Notes: generated from the sequence alone by a model not told the origin. Shown: positions 8,660 through 19,981, counted from the first letter of the stretch. The stretch: DNA of 33,769 nt from Sphingomonadaceae bacterium (GCA_947476735.1 CANJRZ010000010.1:1-33769), one strand, 5' to 3'. Translations and numbers: made by a program.

Positions 8660-9160
8660 TCACGCCGTAGCCGCAACGAAGGTCAACGCGACCCCGTTTA
8701 TGCAATATCGCAGACCGGTAGGCTTCGGGCCGTCCTTGAACACGTGCCCGAGATGGCCGCCGCAATCCGTGCAGATGATCTCGGTCCGCAACCTGCCGAA
8801 TTTATGATCCGCCCTGTCCACCACCGCGCCGGGAAGCGCCTGCCAGAAACTGGGCCAGCCGGTATGGCTGTCATATTTTGCGTCGGAGGCGAACACATGC
8901 TTCCCGCAGCCCGCGCAGGCAAAGAAGCCCTTCCGATGTTCCTTGAGTAGCGGGCTCGAGAAGCGCCTTTCCGTTCCCGCTTCGCGCAGCACGTGATAGC
9001 TTGCCGGTGCGAGCATCGCCCGCCACTGAGCCTCGCTGCGCCGGACCGGGAAGGTCCCCGTCGGCGGTTCGGGGATCCTGTCCACAAGGGCATAGCGACC
9101 GGCAACCGCGATCGCGACCACGGCCACACTTCCCATGCCGATGAACTCACGCCGCGTCAT
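8660..9160 (-). CDS. msrB: Peptide-methionine (R)-S-oxide reductase with Tat-type leader
   Basis: This 166-aa enzyme reduces methionine-R-sulfoxide in oxidised proteins. Structural zinc ligands C82, C85, C130 and C133 are visible (CAGC, CTDC), as are the core motifs SHTGWPSF (98-105) and GGHLGHVF. The catalytic cysteine is C153 in RYCINGVAL. The N-terminus TRREFIGMGSVAVVAIAVAG fits a twin-arginine leader, so the enzyme should act in the periplasm or be membrane-anchored rather than cytoplasmic. A good ribosome site (AAGGAGCA) precedes the ATG. It is cotranscribable with the following 75-aa membrane protein. Whether it belongs functionally to the gal operon or to the oxygenase genes upstream is not evident. 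Confidence 0.93.
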   Translation of the reverse strand: MTRREFIGMGSVAVVAIAVAGRYALVDRIPEPPTGTFPVRRSEAQWRAMLAPASYHVLREAGTERRFSSPLLKEHRKGFFACAGCGKHVFASDAKYDSHTGWPSFWQALPGAVVDRADHKFGRLRTEIICTDCGGHLGHVFKDGPKPTGLRYCINGVALTFVAATA

Positions 9161-9224
9161 TGATTGCTCCTTTGGGGAATCGCTGAAAGTGCGAGGGATG
9201 GCCGCCCGGACTTACGAGCGGTAC

Positions 9225-10514
9225 TCAGTCAAAACGAACCCGAAGGTGGTTGACCCCGCGTGCCTGCAACGCTCCTATGATCCGGGCCGGTTGGGGCGCG
9301 CGATCGTCGAGGCGCAAATTGGGGAAACGATCGAGAAGCGCATTGACGGCGGTGGTCATTTCGGCGGAGGCGACGAAACGGCCGAGGCAGGTGTGCGGGC
9401 CGGCCGCAAAACCAAGATGCCGCTTCTCGGGGCGGCGCAGGTCATATTGATCGGGGTTTTCCCACCGCTCCGGATCGCGATTGCCCGCTCCCAGGCACAC
9501 GTCGATGATAGACCCTTTCGGTATATCGACGCCGCCCAGAACACTGTCCTTGGTGGCCAGCCGGTGGAACAGCGGATCGGTGCACTCCCAACGCAACGAC
9601 TCCTCGATCGCCCCTTGCATCAGCGAGCGATCGGCGCGCAGATCCTCCAGCTGGTCGCGGTTGCTGAGCAGGGCGAACAGCAAAATCCCCATCTGGCGAA
9701 AGGTTGTGCCGCCGCCCGCCAGCAGCAACAGGCGCGAGAAGGACAGGATGTCGTCATCGCTCAGGCTCGACGCGTTACCGGCTTCGTCCTTGAACGGGCT
9801 GTCGATCAGCCGCGAGATGAGGTCGTCGCGCCGTTCCCTGCGACGCTCAGCCACGGCCGCGAGGAGGACGCCACGGACCTTCGCCACGGCCGCTTTCCGC
9901 TGCTCCGTCGATAATTGCGGCGACATGCTGGTGAGCAGGCTGTCGCGAAAATCGAGCGCCTCCTCGGACGTGAGGCCATAGGCGGCGGTCACCGTGTGCA
10001 TGGGCAGGCGGGCGCAGAGCGCGAGCGAAAGATCGGTGGCCTTGGCATCCTGTGCGGCGATGTCGTCGACAAGCTGAACCACGAACGGCGTGATCCACTT
10101 CTCGGTCCACCAGCCCATCGCCTGTTCGCGCGTCATTACCGGCTGGATCGCGCTGCGGTAGCGGCCATGCTCCTGACCGACCATTGTGAGTATGGTGTGA
10201 CCGATCGACATCATCACGCCGGCCATTTCCTGGTAATGTTCCGACGAATAGGTCGTATTGTCCATCAACGCCTTGCTGCCCGTATCGAATGTCAGGGTCG
10301 TGTAATGGGGGCGACCAAAGACAAATTGGCCGTTGGGCTTTCTCGTTAGGGTTTCTTCAAGATCGCCGCGGTGGATTGCACCGGCCCGCCGCATCGTAGC
10401 CAGCTTCGGGTAGAGGTCGTCGATCAACGTACCGCCGGCATGAGCGACTTCCTTCTCCACGCTGAACATTTCCTCGTAGCGTGCATCGTGGCGCGTGATT
10501 GATTTGTTGCTCAT
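9225..10514 (-). CDS. Cytochrome P450 monooxygenase
   Basis: This 429-aa soluble bacterial P450 has the haem-binding loop GFAAGPHTCLGRFVA with cysteine ligand C376. It also has the ExxR pair E305/R308 (EESLRWE) and an I-helix oxygen-activation motif LLLAGGGTTFRQ around 263-273. There is no membrane anchor. GAGGA four bases before the ATG supports the start. It would hydroxylate a hydrophobic substrate using electrons from a ferredoxin, but none is encoded in the window. It is the last gene after Rieske oxygenase, E1 dehydrogenase and lipoyl protein on the same strand, with a 101-bp gap from the lipoyl gene. The substrate cannot be read from sequence. Confidence 0.93.
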   Translation of the reverse strand: MSNKSITRHDARYEEMFSVEKEVAHAGGTLIDDLYPKLATMRRAGAIHRGDLEETLTRKPNGQFVFGRPHYTTLTFDTGSKALMDNTTYSSEHYQEMAGVMMSIGHTILTMVGQEHGRYRSAIQPVMTREQAMGWWTEKWITPFVVQLVDDIAAQDAKATDLSLALCARLPMHTVTAAYGLTSEEALDFRDSLLTSMSPQLSTEQRKAAVAKVRGVLLAAVAERRRERRDDLISRLIDSPFKDEAGNASSLSDDDILSFSRLLLLAGGGTTFRQMGILLFALLSNRDQLEDLRADRSLMQGAIEESLRWECTDPLFHRLATKDSVLGGVDIPKGSIIDVCLGAGNRDPERWENPDQYDLRRPEKRHLGFAAGPHTCLGRFVASAEMTTAVNALLDRFPNLRLDDRAPQPARIIGALQARGVNHLRVRFD

Positions 10515-10615
10515 GGCATCCTCATAGACATTGCATTGCGCACTCTATCGTCATGCATCGGCCTGAAGGCGGTCAGCGGGCAGGTCCATCACGGTCGGGG
10601 CTATGCCTCGCCGCC

Positions 10616-10846
10616 TCAGACGATCTCGCCGATCTCGGTCCCGACCTCATAGGTTTCGCCAGCCTCCACCTTGTGGATCAACATTCCCGCGGCGGGTGCC
10701 TCAATGTCGCGTGCCGTCTTGTCGGTTTCGAGGATGTAGATCACATCCCCTTGCTTTACGGCACCACCGCTCGCCACGACCCACTCAGCCAGTGTTCCCT
10801 CGGTCATCGACATTTCGAGACGCGGAATCGTCAAACTCGTAGACAT
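10616..10846 (-). CDS. Free-standing lipoyl (biotinyl/lipoyl-type) domain protein
   Basis: The 76-aa protein is a single lipoyl domain. The beta-hairpin motif ETDKTARDIEAPAAG carries the predicted modified lysine (K43). IPRLEMSMTEGTLAEW at the N-terminus is typical of E2 lipoyl domains. There is no peripheral-subunit-binding segment and no acyltransferase domain. A strong ribosome site (AAGGGAAGAG) precedes the ATG. It starts 12 bp after the fused E1 gene, so the two are almost certainly one operon and the domain is probably the acyl acceptor of that E1. Biotin attachment is a less likely alternative because the lysine context is DKT rather than the biotin-type MKM. Confidence 0.9.
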   Translation of the reverse strand: MSTSLTIPRLEMSMTEGTLAEWVVASGGAVKQGDVIYILETDKTARDIEAPAAGMLIHKVEAGETYEVGTEIGEIV

Positions 10847-10858
10847 GCGACTCTTCCC

Positions 10859-12901
<2,043 letters not shown>

Positions 12902-12963
12902 GAACACTTCTCCCAAGATCATTCGATAGTGTCGCGTCGGGCCGCCGAGCTGCCCCTACCGAT

Positions 12964-14355
12964 TCAGAATCCAATATCAGCGATTGGACCTTCAAAGCCG
13001 GCGTTGACGATCTGCGATGCTTTGGCGAGCCGGACGGGGTCGAGTCCGGCGATATAGCCATCGATCAGGCGCTGATAGTTGCTGATCATGCCCTCGTTGT
13101 CCTTCGACAGGCGCATGTACTCAAAACCACCCGCATGCAGACCGAGTTGCTGAAGCGGCAAGTTGGAATAGTCCTGCTGCGGAATTTCGGGAAATTCCGT
13201 GGAATCGTAGGGCAGCATGGTTGGCTGCAACGGCGTATCAAAGGCCTCGCCCTCGGGGCGGAGGACGAGCGACCATATTTCGAACAAGCAGGTTTCTGGT
13301 GTCAGCGGCCGGATGCGGTAGGATGACATGGCGCCGATCATTGGCAGCAGGAAGAAGTGCGGAAACATGAACTCCACGGCGTGGAATTCATGCTCCTGAG
13401 AAACCTTGCTAATATCAAACATGGGCGCACCACGGGCGAGGGCATCCTTGGTGACGTCCTCATAGGCCCGTGCATAGAAGGCCATCGTAGCTCCCATGGG
13501 ATCGTCGGGCACATCCATGTCCCGCAACTTTTCGAGCACGGCGACTTCAGTCTCGTGCACCATCCCCCCCATGCCGGCGCTCAGCCGGGCAAGGAAGTCG
13601 ACGTGCATGTTTACCGTCTGCCGCGCGCTGAGGCTGCGGTGGGGCGTCAGGCCGTCGGCATCGGTGCCATAGCTGTTGCCGAGAGCAGAAAGCTTTTGCA
13701 GCTGCGGATGGGTTTTCATCGTGTGGTAGCCTTCCTGGAAAGCTTCCATGGCAAGCTTCCAGTTGGTCGGCAGGACGGTCCCGTACCACCAGTCCATCCT
13801 GAGCTGGTCGGCATGCCTTGCGTCCAGCCGGTCGGCCACCGGGCCCAGGCATTCGCGTAACGACGGCGCGTCGTCGTCAAAATTGATGAAGGCGCAGCCG
13901 GCCCAGAATTCTATACGACAGGGCTTAAGGTCGATCTCAGTCTTAACGAGCAGTTCCTCGGTGAATATCTGTTTGCCGAACACGAATGTATTTGCGCCGT
14001 CGATATTCCAGCGCCAGCCGTGGAAGGGGCATATGAAGCCTTGCCTGGCACAGTTGCCTGGACCCGTTGCCAGGCGAACACCGCGATGGCGGCAGGCATT
14101 GTGAAACGCCTTCACACCGCTTTTCGTGCGGACGATGATCACCGATTTTTCGAGGATCGTGTATTCTGTATAGTCGCCTACATTGGGAATCTGCTCCAGC
14201 CGGCAGGCCATCTGCCAGACATGCGGCCATACCTTTTCCCGTTCCAGTTCGAAAAATCGGGGATCATGATAGCGCTGCGCCGGTATCAACTCCGGATTCG
14301 CTATCCGGAACGGGACGGAATTAAGCTTATCCAGAGTTGTTTCGGCCATCGTCAT
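12964..14355 (-). CDS. Rieske non-haem iron ring-hydroxylating oxygenase, alpha subunit
   Basis: The protein is 463 aa. The Rieske [2Fe-2S] ligands are C88, H90, C109 and H112 (CRHRGVRL...CPFHGW). The catalytic domain carries the mononuclear iron motif in EAFQEGYHTMKTHPQ, with H211 and H216 as ligands. At the position where most of the family has the bridging Asp there is Glu (E208). No beta subunit, ferredoxin or reductase gene lies nearby, suggesting an alpha-only enzyme with electron partners elsewhere. It heads the minus-strand run Rieske, E1, lipoyl, P450 and is divergent from the LLM oxidoreductase across an intergenic region with an inverted repeat. The reaction may be hydroxylation or demethylation; the substrate is not determinable. 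Confidence 0.92.
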   Translation of the reverse strand: MTMAETTLDKLNSVPFRIANPELIPAQRYHDPRFFELEREKVWPHVWQMACRLEQIPNVGDYTEYTILEKSVIIVRTKSGVKAFHNACRHRGVRLATGPGNCARQGFICPFHGWRWNIDGANTFVFGKQIFTEELLVKTEIDLKPCRIEFWAGCAFINFDDDAPSLRECLGPVADRLDARHADQLRMDWWYGTVLPTNWKLAMEAFQEGYHTMKTHPQLQKLSALGNSYGTDADGLTPHRSLSARQTVNMHVDFLARLSAGMGGMVHETEVAVLEKLRDMDVPDDPMGATMAFYARAYEDVTKDALARGAPMFDISKVSQEHEFHAVEFMFPHFFLLPMIGAMSSYRIRPLTPETCLFEIWSLVLRPEGEAFDTPLQPTMLPYDSTEFPEIPQQDYSNLPLQQLGLHAGGFEYMRLSKDNEGMISNYQRLIDGYIAGLDPVRLAKASQIVNAGFEGPIADIGF

Positions 14356-14437
14356 CCACCCAAGTCATCCGTGCTCGGGAGATGCGTGCGAATATGGGCT
14401 CTCCCCTTGGGGCTCAGTGGTACATGCGAGACTTATT

Positions 14438-14474
14438 CGTCCAATATTAATAGCCTGGTAATTCATATTGGACG
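14438..14474. promoter_or_regulatory. Inverted-repeat operator candidate between the Rieske and LLM genes
   Basis: Perfect 10-bp arms CGTCCAATAT (14438-14447) and ATATTGGACG (14465-14474) are separated by 17 bp, so half-site centres are about 27 bp apart. The site sits in the 230-bp region between divergent start codons (14355 and 14586), which has no other feature that I can see. The 9-mer ATATTGGAC recurs exactly at the TetR/PF10118 palindrome (28778-28786). The AT-rich arms stand out from the GC-rich surroundings. A TetR-type protein is the likely binder, but this is inference. Confidence 0.5.
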
Positions 14475-14585
14475 GATATCATTGGCCGTTATTAAGGCAT
14501 CTTCTACCGCGGGCGGAATATGCCCTCGGGGGTACCGCGCGGGTTGGGCGACACGGGGAAGGCTCAAGGAGCGGCTTGAATCACT

Positions 14586-15497
14586 ATGAAATTCACTGTC
14601 CACATTCCGGTTGGCGAAATCGCGTCAGGCGAGTTTCAGAGCATCGCCGCGATCAGGCAAATGGCCGCTGCTCTGGAAACGGCCGGCATCGACGCCTGCT
14701 ATGTGACCGATCATCCCGCGCCTTCAGCCGATTGGCTTCATGCCAATGGGCATGATGCGCTTGATCCCTTTACCGCCCTCGCCTTTGTCGCGGCGGCGTC
14801 GACGACGCTGATGCTGCACACCAACATAGTGGTAATGCCCTACCGCAATCCGTTCATCACGGCGAAGGCGGCGGCGACGCTGCAGGTGCTGTCCGCCGGG
14901 CGGCTGATCCTCGGCGTGGGGGCGGGCTATCAAAAAGGCGAGTTCGAAGCGCTTGGCGTCGATTTTCACAAGCGTGGCGCGCTGTTCGACGAAGCGCTGG
15001 AAGTCGCCCGAATGGCGTGGGCTGGCGGTCCGGTCGTATTTCAGGGGCGCAATTTCAACGCCGCCAACAACGAGCCGCGCCCAGCCCTCGGAAGTCCGCC
15101 CCCAGTCTGGATCGGCGGTGGAAGCAGCAAGGCCGTTGAGCGCGCCGCGCGGTGGGGTGATGGCTGGTGCCCTTTTTTCGCCGCGCCGACGATGACGGCA
15201 GCCAATCAGGAGTCGGGCATCCACTCGGTCGAACAACTGGGCGAAAGGATCGCCGGATTGCTCGACGTACGAGCCGCCCGAGGCAAACGCGGTCCCTTCG
15301 ATATCGTCATCGGCCCGCGCATGAGCCTCACGTTCGGCCAACGCGAAAGCGCCGAACGCTATTTCGAGGCGCTTGCCGAACTGGCTGAGGTGGGCGTCAA
15401 CTGGGCCATGGTCGACCCGCCGTACGCATGCCGCCAAGCCTATCTCGAAAACGTCCAGTGGTTCGGCGAAGAAGTTGTCGCAAAGCTGCGCAGCTGA
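14586..15497 (+). CDS. Luciferase-like (LLM class) flavin-dependent oxidoreductase
   Basis: This 303-aa TIM-barrel protein begins MKFTVHIPVGE. It has the family landmarks IDACYVTDHPAPS, VMPYRNPFITAKAAATLQVLSAGRLILGVGAGYQKGEFEALG in sequence (roughly residues 80-125), and a later WIGGGSSKAVERAARWGDGW. These match LLM enzymes of the F420/FMN-dependent subfamilies that are usually annotated as TIGR03619-like. F420 is not generally available in sphingomonads, so FMN is the more plausible cofactor here. It is divergent from the Rieske gene and 33 bp ahead of the NTF2-like gene, with which it probably forms an operon. The ribosome site is weak. Confidence 0.88.
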   Translation: MKFTVHIPVGEIASGEFQSIAAIRQMAAALETAGIDACYVTDHPAPSADWLHANGHDALDPFTALAFVAAASTTLMLHTNIVVMPYRNPFITAKAAATLQVLSAGRLILGVGAGYQKGEFEALGVDFHKRGALFDEALEVARMAWAGGPVVFQGRNFNAANNEPRPALGSPPPVWIGGGSSKAVERAARWGDGWCPFFAAPTMTAANQESGIHSVEQLGERIAGLLDVRAARGKRGPFDIVIGPRMSLTFGQRESAERYFEALAELAEVGVNWAMVDPPYACRQAYLENVQWFGEEVVAKLRS

Positions 15498-15530
15498 AGC
15501 GACTGGACTGGAAAATTACGGAGCGGATAC

Positions 15531-15977
15531 ATGACTGACATGAGCGATACCGAGCAACTTCTCGCGCTTGAGGAGATCAAGACCCTGAAGGCCCGGCGCG
15601 ACCGGGCTTGCGACACCAAGGACTGGGAACTCTACCGTTCGCTGCACGCTGACGACCATGTTTCGCACAACGAGGGCTTCGAGCGCTGGGAATCGGCGGA
15701 CGTGATGATCGAGAATGTCAGCCGCCTGCTCGATGAGACCAAGATCTCGGTCCACCACTCGCACACTCCCGACATCACCTTCGAGTCCTCTGTGAAGGCC
15801 AGGGGAATCTGGGGGATGGAGGACATGATCTTCGATGCCGAAACCAAGGAGCTTCTGATCCACGGTTTCGGCTTCTACCACGAGACCTATGAGAATCGTG
15901 ACGGCACGTGGCTGTTCACGAGCCGCCAGCTCAAGCGCGTTCATGTCCGGGTACAGCCCGAAAGCGGCGGGCAGTAG
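15531..15977 (+). CDS. NTF2/SnoaL-like small alpha+beta-barrel protein
   Basis: The 148-aa protein has the helix-rich start and cone-shaped fold of the NTF2 superfamily: EEIKTLKARRDRACDTKDWE, then LHADDHVSHNEGF, HHSHTPDITFES, and a final strand pair GTWLFTSRQLKRVHV. Members bind small hydrophobic ligands and include isomerases, cyclases and dehydratases of steroid or aromatic pathways. Many act with oxygenases. The start has a GGAG site 8 bases upstream. It lies in an operon with the LLM oxidoreductase and its 3' end faces xylA (16-bp gap). The specific activity cannot be assigned; conserved His and Asp residues in the pocket leave catalysis possible. Confidence 0.8.
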   Translation: MTDMSDTEQLLALEEIKTLKARRDRACDTKDWELYRSLHADDHVSHNEGFERWESADVMIENVSRLLDETKISVHHSHTPDITFESSVKARGIWGMEDMIFDAETKELLIHGFGFYHETYENRDGTWLFTSRQLKRVHVRVQPESGGQ

Positions 15978-15993
15978 TTCCGGGGTTTGGCGG

Positions 15994-17307
15994 TCAGAAG
16001 CGGTTGACGAGGTTTTCCAACCACTCCTGGCGCCCCGATTTCGGTTCCGGCGCAACATTGCGGGAGATGGCGAGGTCGGCCACCAACGCCAGCGAGGCAT
16101 CCGTGGAATGGATCGCCTGGCCCAGTTCCCCCGCCCATCCAGCGTAGCGCTCCCTCCGGAAGGTATCGAGCTGGCCGTCCTCGATGATTGCCGCCGCTTT
16201 GATCAGCGCATGCGCGATGGTGTCGATCCCACCAATATGGCCATGGAACAGATCCACCGGGTCGATGCTTTGGCGACGCACCTTCGCGTCGAAATTGAAC
16301 CCGCCGGTGGTGAAGCCACCAGCCCGAATGATCTCCAGCATCGCAAGGGTTAGTTCTTCGACCGAGTTGGGAAACTGGTCGGTGTCCCAGCCGTTCTGAT
16401 GATCACCGCGATTGGCGTCGATTGAACCGAATATTCCCAAAGCGCGCGCCATCGCGATCTCGTGTTCGAGGGTGTGGCCACTCAGCGTGGCGTGGTTCGC
16501 CTCGATGTTGACCTTGACCTCGTTCTCCAGCCCGAAGCGCTTGAGGAAACCGTATACCGTCTGCGTATCGAAATCATATTGGTGTTTGGTCGGCTCATGT
16601 GGCTTGGGTTCGATCAGGATTGTGCCAGCGAAGCCGATCCTGTGCTTGTGATCGACCACCAGACTGAGAAAGCGCCCAAAATTCTCCTGCTCGATCCCGA
16701 CATCGGTGTTGAGGATCGTATCATAGCCCTCTCGGCCGCCCCACAACACATAGTTTTCACCGCCCAGCCGGTGGGTCGCCTCGAGCGCATCGCGCACCTG
16801 CAACGCGGCCCAGGCGTAGACTTCCGGATCGGGGTTGGTCGCGGCGCCCGCCATGTAACGCGGGTGGCTGAACAGATTGGCAGTACCCCACAGCAGCTTG
16901 CGGCCATGCCGAGCCTGCAGTTCTTCAAGATGCTGGACCGCTTCAGCGAAGCTGCGACGGAACGACGCGGCATCGGTCGAGTCAGCCATCACGTCGACGT
17001 CGTGGAAACAGTAGAACGGCACGTCGAGCTTTTCGACAAATGCCAATGCGGCCTCACGCTTGGCTCTGGCCGCGTGGGTATCATTGGGTCCGGCGTGCCA
17101 AGGCCGGCTGAACGTGCCAGCACCAAAGACATCACTGCCTGGCCAGCAGAAGCTGTGCCAGAAACATACCGCGACCCGCAGATGCTCCTCCAACCGCTTG
17201 CCGAGTACGATGCGGTCCTTGTCGTACCAGCGATAGGCAAGTTCGCTCCGGCTGTGGGGACCCTCATAGCGAACAGTGTCGAACAGAGCGAAATAGTCTG
17301 CAGACAT
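15994..17307 (-). CDS. xylA: Xylose isomerase
   Basis: The 437-aa enzyme interconverts D-xylose and D-xylulose with two divalent metal ions. The track ORF begins 96 bases too early; ATG 17307 ([10 protein letters not shown]) has AGGAG 7 bases upstream and gives the usual class II length. Catalytic H102 and D105 lie in FYCFHDVDV. Metal-site motifs are [35 protein letters not shown] and [12 protein letters not shown]. It follows xylB by only four bases, and its ribosome site lies inside the last xylB codons, so the pair is translationally coupled. The order xylB-xylA is reversed from the E. coli order. Regulation is probably through the palindromic operator in front of xylB. Confidence 0.98.
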   Translation of the reverse strand: MSADYFALFDTVRYEGPHSRSELAYRWYDKDRIVLGKRLEEHLRVAVCFWHSFCWPGSDVFGAGTFSRPWHAGPNDTHAARAKREAALAFVEKLDVPFYCFHDVDVMADSTDAASFRRSFAEAVQHLEELQARHGRKLLWGTANLFSHPRYMAGAATNPDPEVYAWAALQVRDALEATHRLGGENYVLWGGREGYDTILNTDVGIEQENFGRFLSLVVDHKHRIGFAGTILIEPKPHEPTKHQYDFDTQTVYGFLKRFGLENEVKVNIEANHATLSGHTLEHEIAMARALGIFGSIDANRGDHQNGWDTDQFPNSVEELTLAMLEIIRAGGFTTGGFNFDAKVRRQSIDPVDLFHGHIGGIDTIAHALIKAAAIIEDGQLDTFRRERYAGWAGELGQAIHSTDASLALVADLAISRNVAPEPKSGRQEWLENLVNRF

Positions 17308-17311
17308 GGGC

Positions 17312-18760
17312 TTACTCCTGAATCTGACTGATAAGGGGATAGGCGGCACGGAACCGCGCAAGTTTAGGGGCGAGGCGTTCGGCAAGCGCCGCGTCGGGCT
17401 CAATCACCTGGCGGATGGGCGGACGGACGCAGACCTGCGCAACGCTGTCACCGGTCACCGCGATCCGCGCGAGCCGGGCCGCTCCTAGCGCCGGGCCAAC
17501 TTCGCCGCCTTTGAGATAGACGAGGGATGTGCCGAGCGTCGCAGCGAAAATCTGCCCCCAATAAGACGAGCGCGCGCCGCCACCGATGACGGACAGTGAC
17601 GATAACGCGGTGCCTGCACCGCTGAGTGCATCGAGGCCATCGGCATGGGCAAAGGCGACGCCTTCGAGGACTGCGGCAGCGAGGCGACCCGGATCGGTAT
17701 CCTTGCCAAGGCCGAGGAATGCGCCACGGACATGCGGATCATTGTAAGGCGTCCGCTCGCCGGAGAGATAGGGCAGAAACAATTCCGGACCAGCGGCGGG
17801 GCCAGCCCGCTCGGCGAGCGCAAACAGCGCGGCGGGTCCATCGATGCCGATCAGCCGAGCCACCCAGTCGATGCATGAGGCAGCCGACAGGTGAACACTC
17901 ATCTGGTGCCACATATTCGGCAGCGAATGGCAAAAGGCGTGGACGGCACGCGCGGGGTTAGGGCGAAATGCCCTGGTCGCAGCGAAGATGACTCCCGAAG
18001 TCCCTAGCGACAGCAGCGCATCGCCGTCATCGACGACGCCGACACCGATCGCCCCCGCAGCGTTGTCGCCGCCGCCCGCTGCCACCGGCACGGCTCGCAT
18101 CCCCCACCTGGCGGCAACATCGGGTCGAAGTGTTCCGGTTATCTCGATGCCTTCATGCAGCGCGGGCATCTGCTCTTCCGACAGGCCGCAGGCGTCGAGC
18201 ATCGCCCCGCTCCAACACCGCGCGGCGACATCGAGCCACAACGTTCCCGCGCTGTCAGCGAGGTCGGAGGCCTTGTCACCCGTCATACACAGCCGAACAT
18301 AGTCCTTGGGCAGCAGGACACTACGCACAGCCGCGAAAATCTCCGGCTCATGCGTGCGAACCCAGAGCAGCTTGGGCGCGGTGAAGCCGGGCATAGCCAG
18401 GTTGCCGGTGATCAGGCGCGAGCGCGGTTCGGCACGCTCCATTTCGTCGCACTCGGCAAAGCTACGGCCGTCGTTCCACAGAATAGCGGAACGCAAGGGC
18501 CGGTCATCCGCGCCCAGCAGTGTCGCACCGTGCATCTGGCCTGCAAGGCCGATACCGAGAACCCCGGATCGCAGTACGGGATCAAGCGCAAGGATTGCCG
18601 CCTCAGTCGCGGTCCACCATTCGCCCGCATCCTGCTCGGACCAAAGCGGCGCCGGCCGGGAGACGGCAAGCGGCGCGACCGCCTGATCCAGCACCGCCCC
18701 GGATGAAGCCAGTATCACGGCCTTCACCCCCGACGTCCCGACGTCGATTCCAACAAACAC
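17312..18760 (-). CDS. xylB: Xylulokinase
   Basis: The 482-aa FGGY-family kinase phosphorylates D-xylulose to xylulose-5-phosphate for the pentose phosphate pathway. I start it at GTG 18760 ([15 protein letters not shown]), preceded by GGGAGAG. The track ATG at 18868 would run through the operator. Motifs are the phosphate-1 loop [10 protein letters not shown], the substrate region [20 protein letters not shown], the FGGY-type signature around [18 protein letters not shown], and the adenosine motif [14 protein letters not shown]. It is the first gene of the xylB-xylA operon, transcribed away from the LacI regulator gene. Confidence 0.96.
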   Translation of the reverse strand: MFVGIDVGTSGVKAVILASSGAVLDQAVAPLAVSRPAPLWSEQDAGEWWTATEAAILALDPVLRSGVLGIGLAGQMHGATLLGADDRPLRSAILWNDGRSFAECDEMERAEPRSRLITGNLAMPGFTAPKLLWVRTHEPEIFAAVRSVLLPKDYVRLCMTGDKASDLADSAGTLWLDVAARCWSGAMLDACGLSEEQMPALHEGIEITGTLRPDVAARWGMRAVPVAAGGGDNAAGAIGVGVVDDGDALLSLGTSGVIFAATRAFRPNPARAVHAFCHSLPNMWHQMSVHLSAASCIDWVARLIGIDGPAALFALAERAGPAAGPELFLPYLSGERTPYNDPHVRGAFLGLGKDTDPGRLAAAVLEGVAFAHADGLDALSGAGTALSSLSVIGGGARSSYWGQIFAATLGTSLVYLKGGEVGPALGAARLARIAVTGDSVAQVCVRPPIRQVIEPDAALAERLAPKLARFRAAYPLISQIQE

Positions 18761-18790
18761 TGCGCCGCTCTCCCAACCTTTCGTTACTAC

Positions 18791-18802
18791 GGTAGCGCTA
18801 CC
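18791..18802. promoter_or_regulatory. LacI-family operator in the xylB/lacI divergent promoter
   Basis: GGTAGCGCTACC is a perfect 12-bp palindrome with the central CG step usual for LacI/GalR operators. It lies 31 bases upstream of the xylB GTG and 82 bases upstream of the divergent regulator ATG. A plausible -35 (TTGCCA on the minus strand, 18813-18818) is nearby, so binding should block the xylB promoter. A related palindrome precedes the sugar symporter. The most likely binder is the adjacent LacI-family protein, with xylose or a xyloside as inducer; that is inferred from position. Confidence 0.7.
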
Positions 18803-18884
18803 ATAGCCGGACTGGCAAGGGGTATTGCGCGGGCATCTACGCCGGGTTGTTGTGAGCGCGCCTTTCACCCATTAGGCGAGAGCG

Positions 18885-19961
18885 ATGGCGACAAAGACCG
18901 ATATAGAACGAAAGGCGCGCAAACCTCGCACGGGAACGCGAGGTCCGACAGTCGCCGATGTCGCGCGTCATGCGGGGGTTTCGCCGATGACCGTATCACG
19001 TGTCATCAATTGCGAGCCGAACGTCCTGCCCGCCACCCGCGACAACGTGGAACGGTCGATCGCAACACTGGGCTACATCCCTAATCCGGCCGCGCGCAAT
19101 CTCGCCGGCGGCCAGCAATGCCGGATCGCGTTGCTTTACGCCAATCCCAGCGCGGCATATCTCAGCGAGTTCCTAATGGGCAGCCTCGCTCAGGCGAGCT
19201 TGATCGACGCTCAACTGATTGTCGAACAATGCGACCTGTCCCAACATCCGGACGAGTTGGTGCGTACGCTTGCAGGCCATCGGGTCGACGCGGTGCTGCT
19301 GCCGCCGCCCCTGTGCGACAGCGAGGCCTTGCTTGTTGCGCTGAATAAGGCCGGATTGCCTATGGCCCAGATTGCGACAGGACGACCCGTGGCGTTCGCA
19401 CACGCGCTGACTATCGGTGACGAGGACGCGGCCTATGCGATGACCAAGCACTTGATCGACCTCGGACATCTTCATATCGGATTCATCGAGGGTGCCGCCA
19501 ACCAGACCGCTAGTGCCTGCCGCCGCGCCGGCTATGATCGCGCGCTTGCGGAGGCGGGCCTGGATATCGAACCTGATTTGATCGTTCACGGAGACTTTAC
19601 CTATCGCTCCGGGCTGGAAGCGACCGAGACATTGTTAGCGATACCGCAACGTCCGACCGCGATCTTCGCCTGCAATGACGATATGGCCGCAGCAGCAGTC
19701 GCCGTCGCCCACCGCCACCGGCTCGACGTGCCGCGCGATCTTTCGGTTTGCGGCTTCGATAACAGCGCGATGTCGACGACAATCTGGCCCGAGATCACCA
19801 CGATCCATCAACCGGTTGCAGAGATGGCGCGGCAGGCTACCACAATGCTGGCCGAGACGGTGCGCCGCCGCGCGGCGTCTCGGGAACGGACACTTCAGCA
19901 CATCCGGCTCGACTTCAAGCTGGTGCGCCGGGCTTCAGACGGATCGCCCAACCGCTCTTGA
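18885..19961 (+). CDS. LacI-family transcriptional regulator of the xylose genes
   Basis: The protein is 358 aa. After a basic N-terminal tail (residues 1-20), the LacI helix-turn-helix TVADVARHAGVSPMTVSRVIN sits at about 21-41, with the hinge region NPAARNLAGG near 68-77. A periplasmic-binding-protein-like sensor domain follows, with AIFACNDDMAAAAVAVAHR and LSVCGFDNSAMS, both conserved in sugar-responsive members. It is placed between xylB-xylA (divergent) and the symporter, epimerase and xylosidase genes (same direction), and both flanking promoter regions contain AGCGCT palindromes. It most likely represses both transcription units and its own gene. The effector is probably D-xylose or xylobiose, not shown by sequence. 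Confidence 0.93.
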   Translation: MATKTDIERKARKPRTGTRGPTVADVARHAGVSPMTVSRVINCEPNVLPATRDNVERSIATLGYIPNPAARNLAGGQQCRIALLYANPSAAYLSEFLMGSLAQASLIDAQLIVEQCDLSQHPDELVRTLAGHRVDAVLLPPPLCDSEALLVALNKAGLPMAQIATGRPVAFAHALTIGDEDAAYAMTKHLIDLGHLHIGFIEGAANQTASACRRAGYDRALAEAGLDIEPDLIVHGDFTYRSGLEATETLLAIPQRPTAIFACNDDMAAAAVAVAHRHRLDVPRDLSVCGFDNSAMSTTIWPEITTIHQPVAEMARQATTMLAETVRRRAASRERTLQHIRLDFKLVRRASDGSPNRS

Positions 19962-19981
19962 CTTCGCTCGCCGTACCGGCA

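Noticed and set aside
18761-18868. 36-codon extension of xylB in the ORF track
   Set aside because: It would translate the palindromic operator; GTG 18760 has a ribosome site and begins at the conserved VGIDVGTSG.
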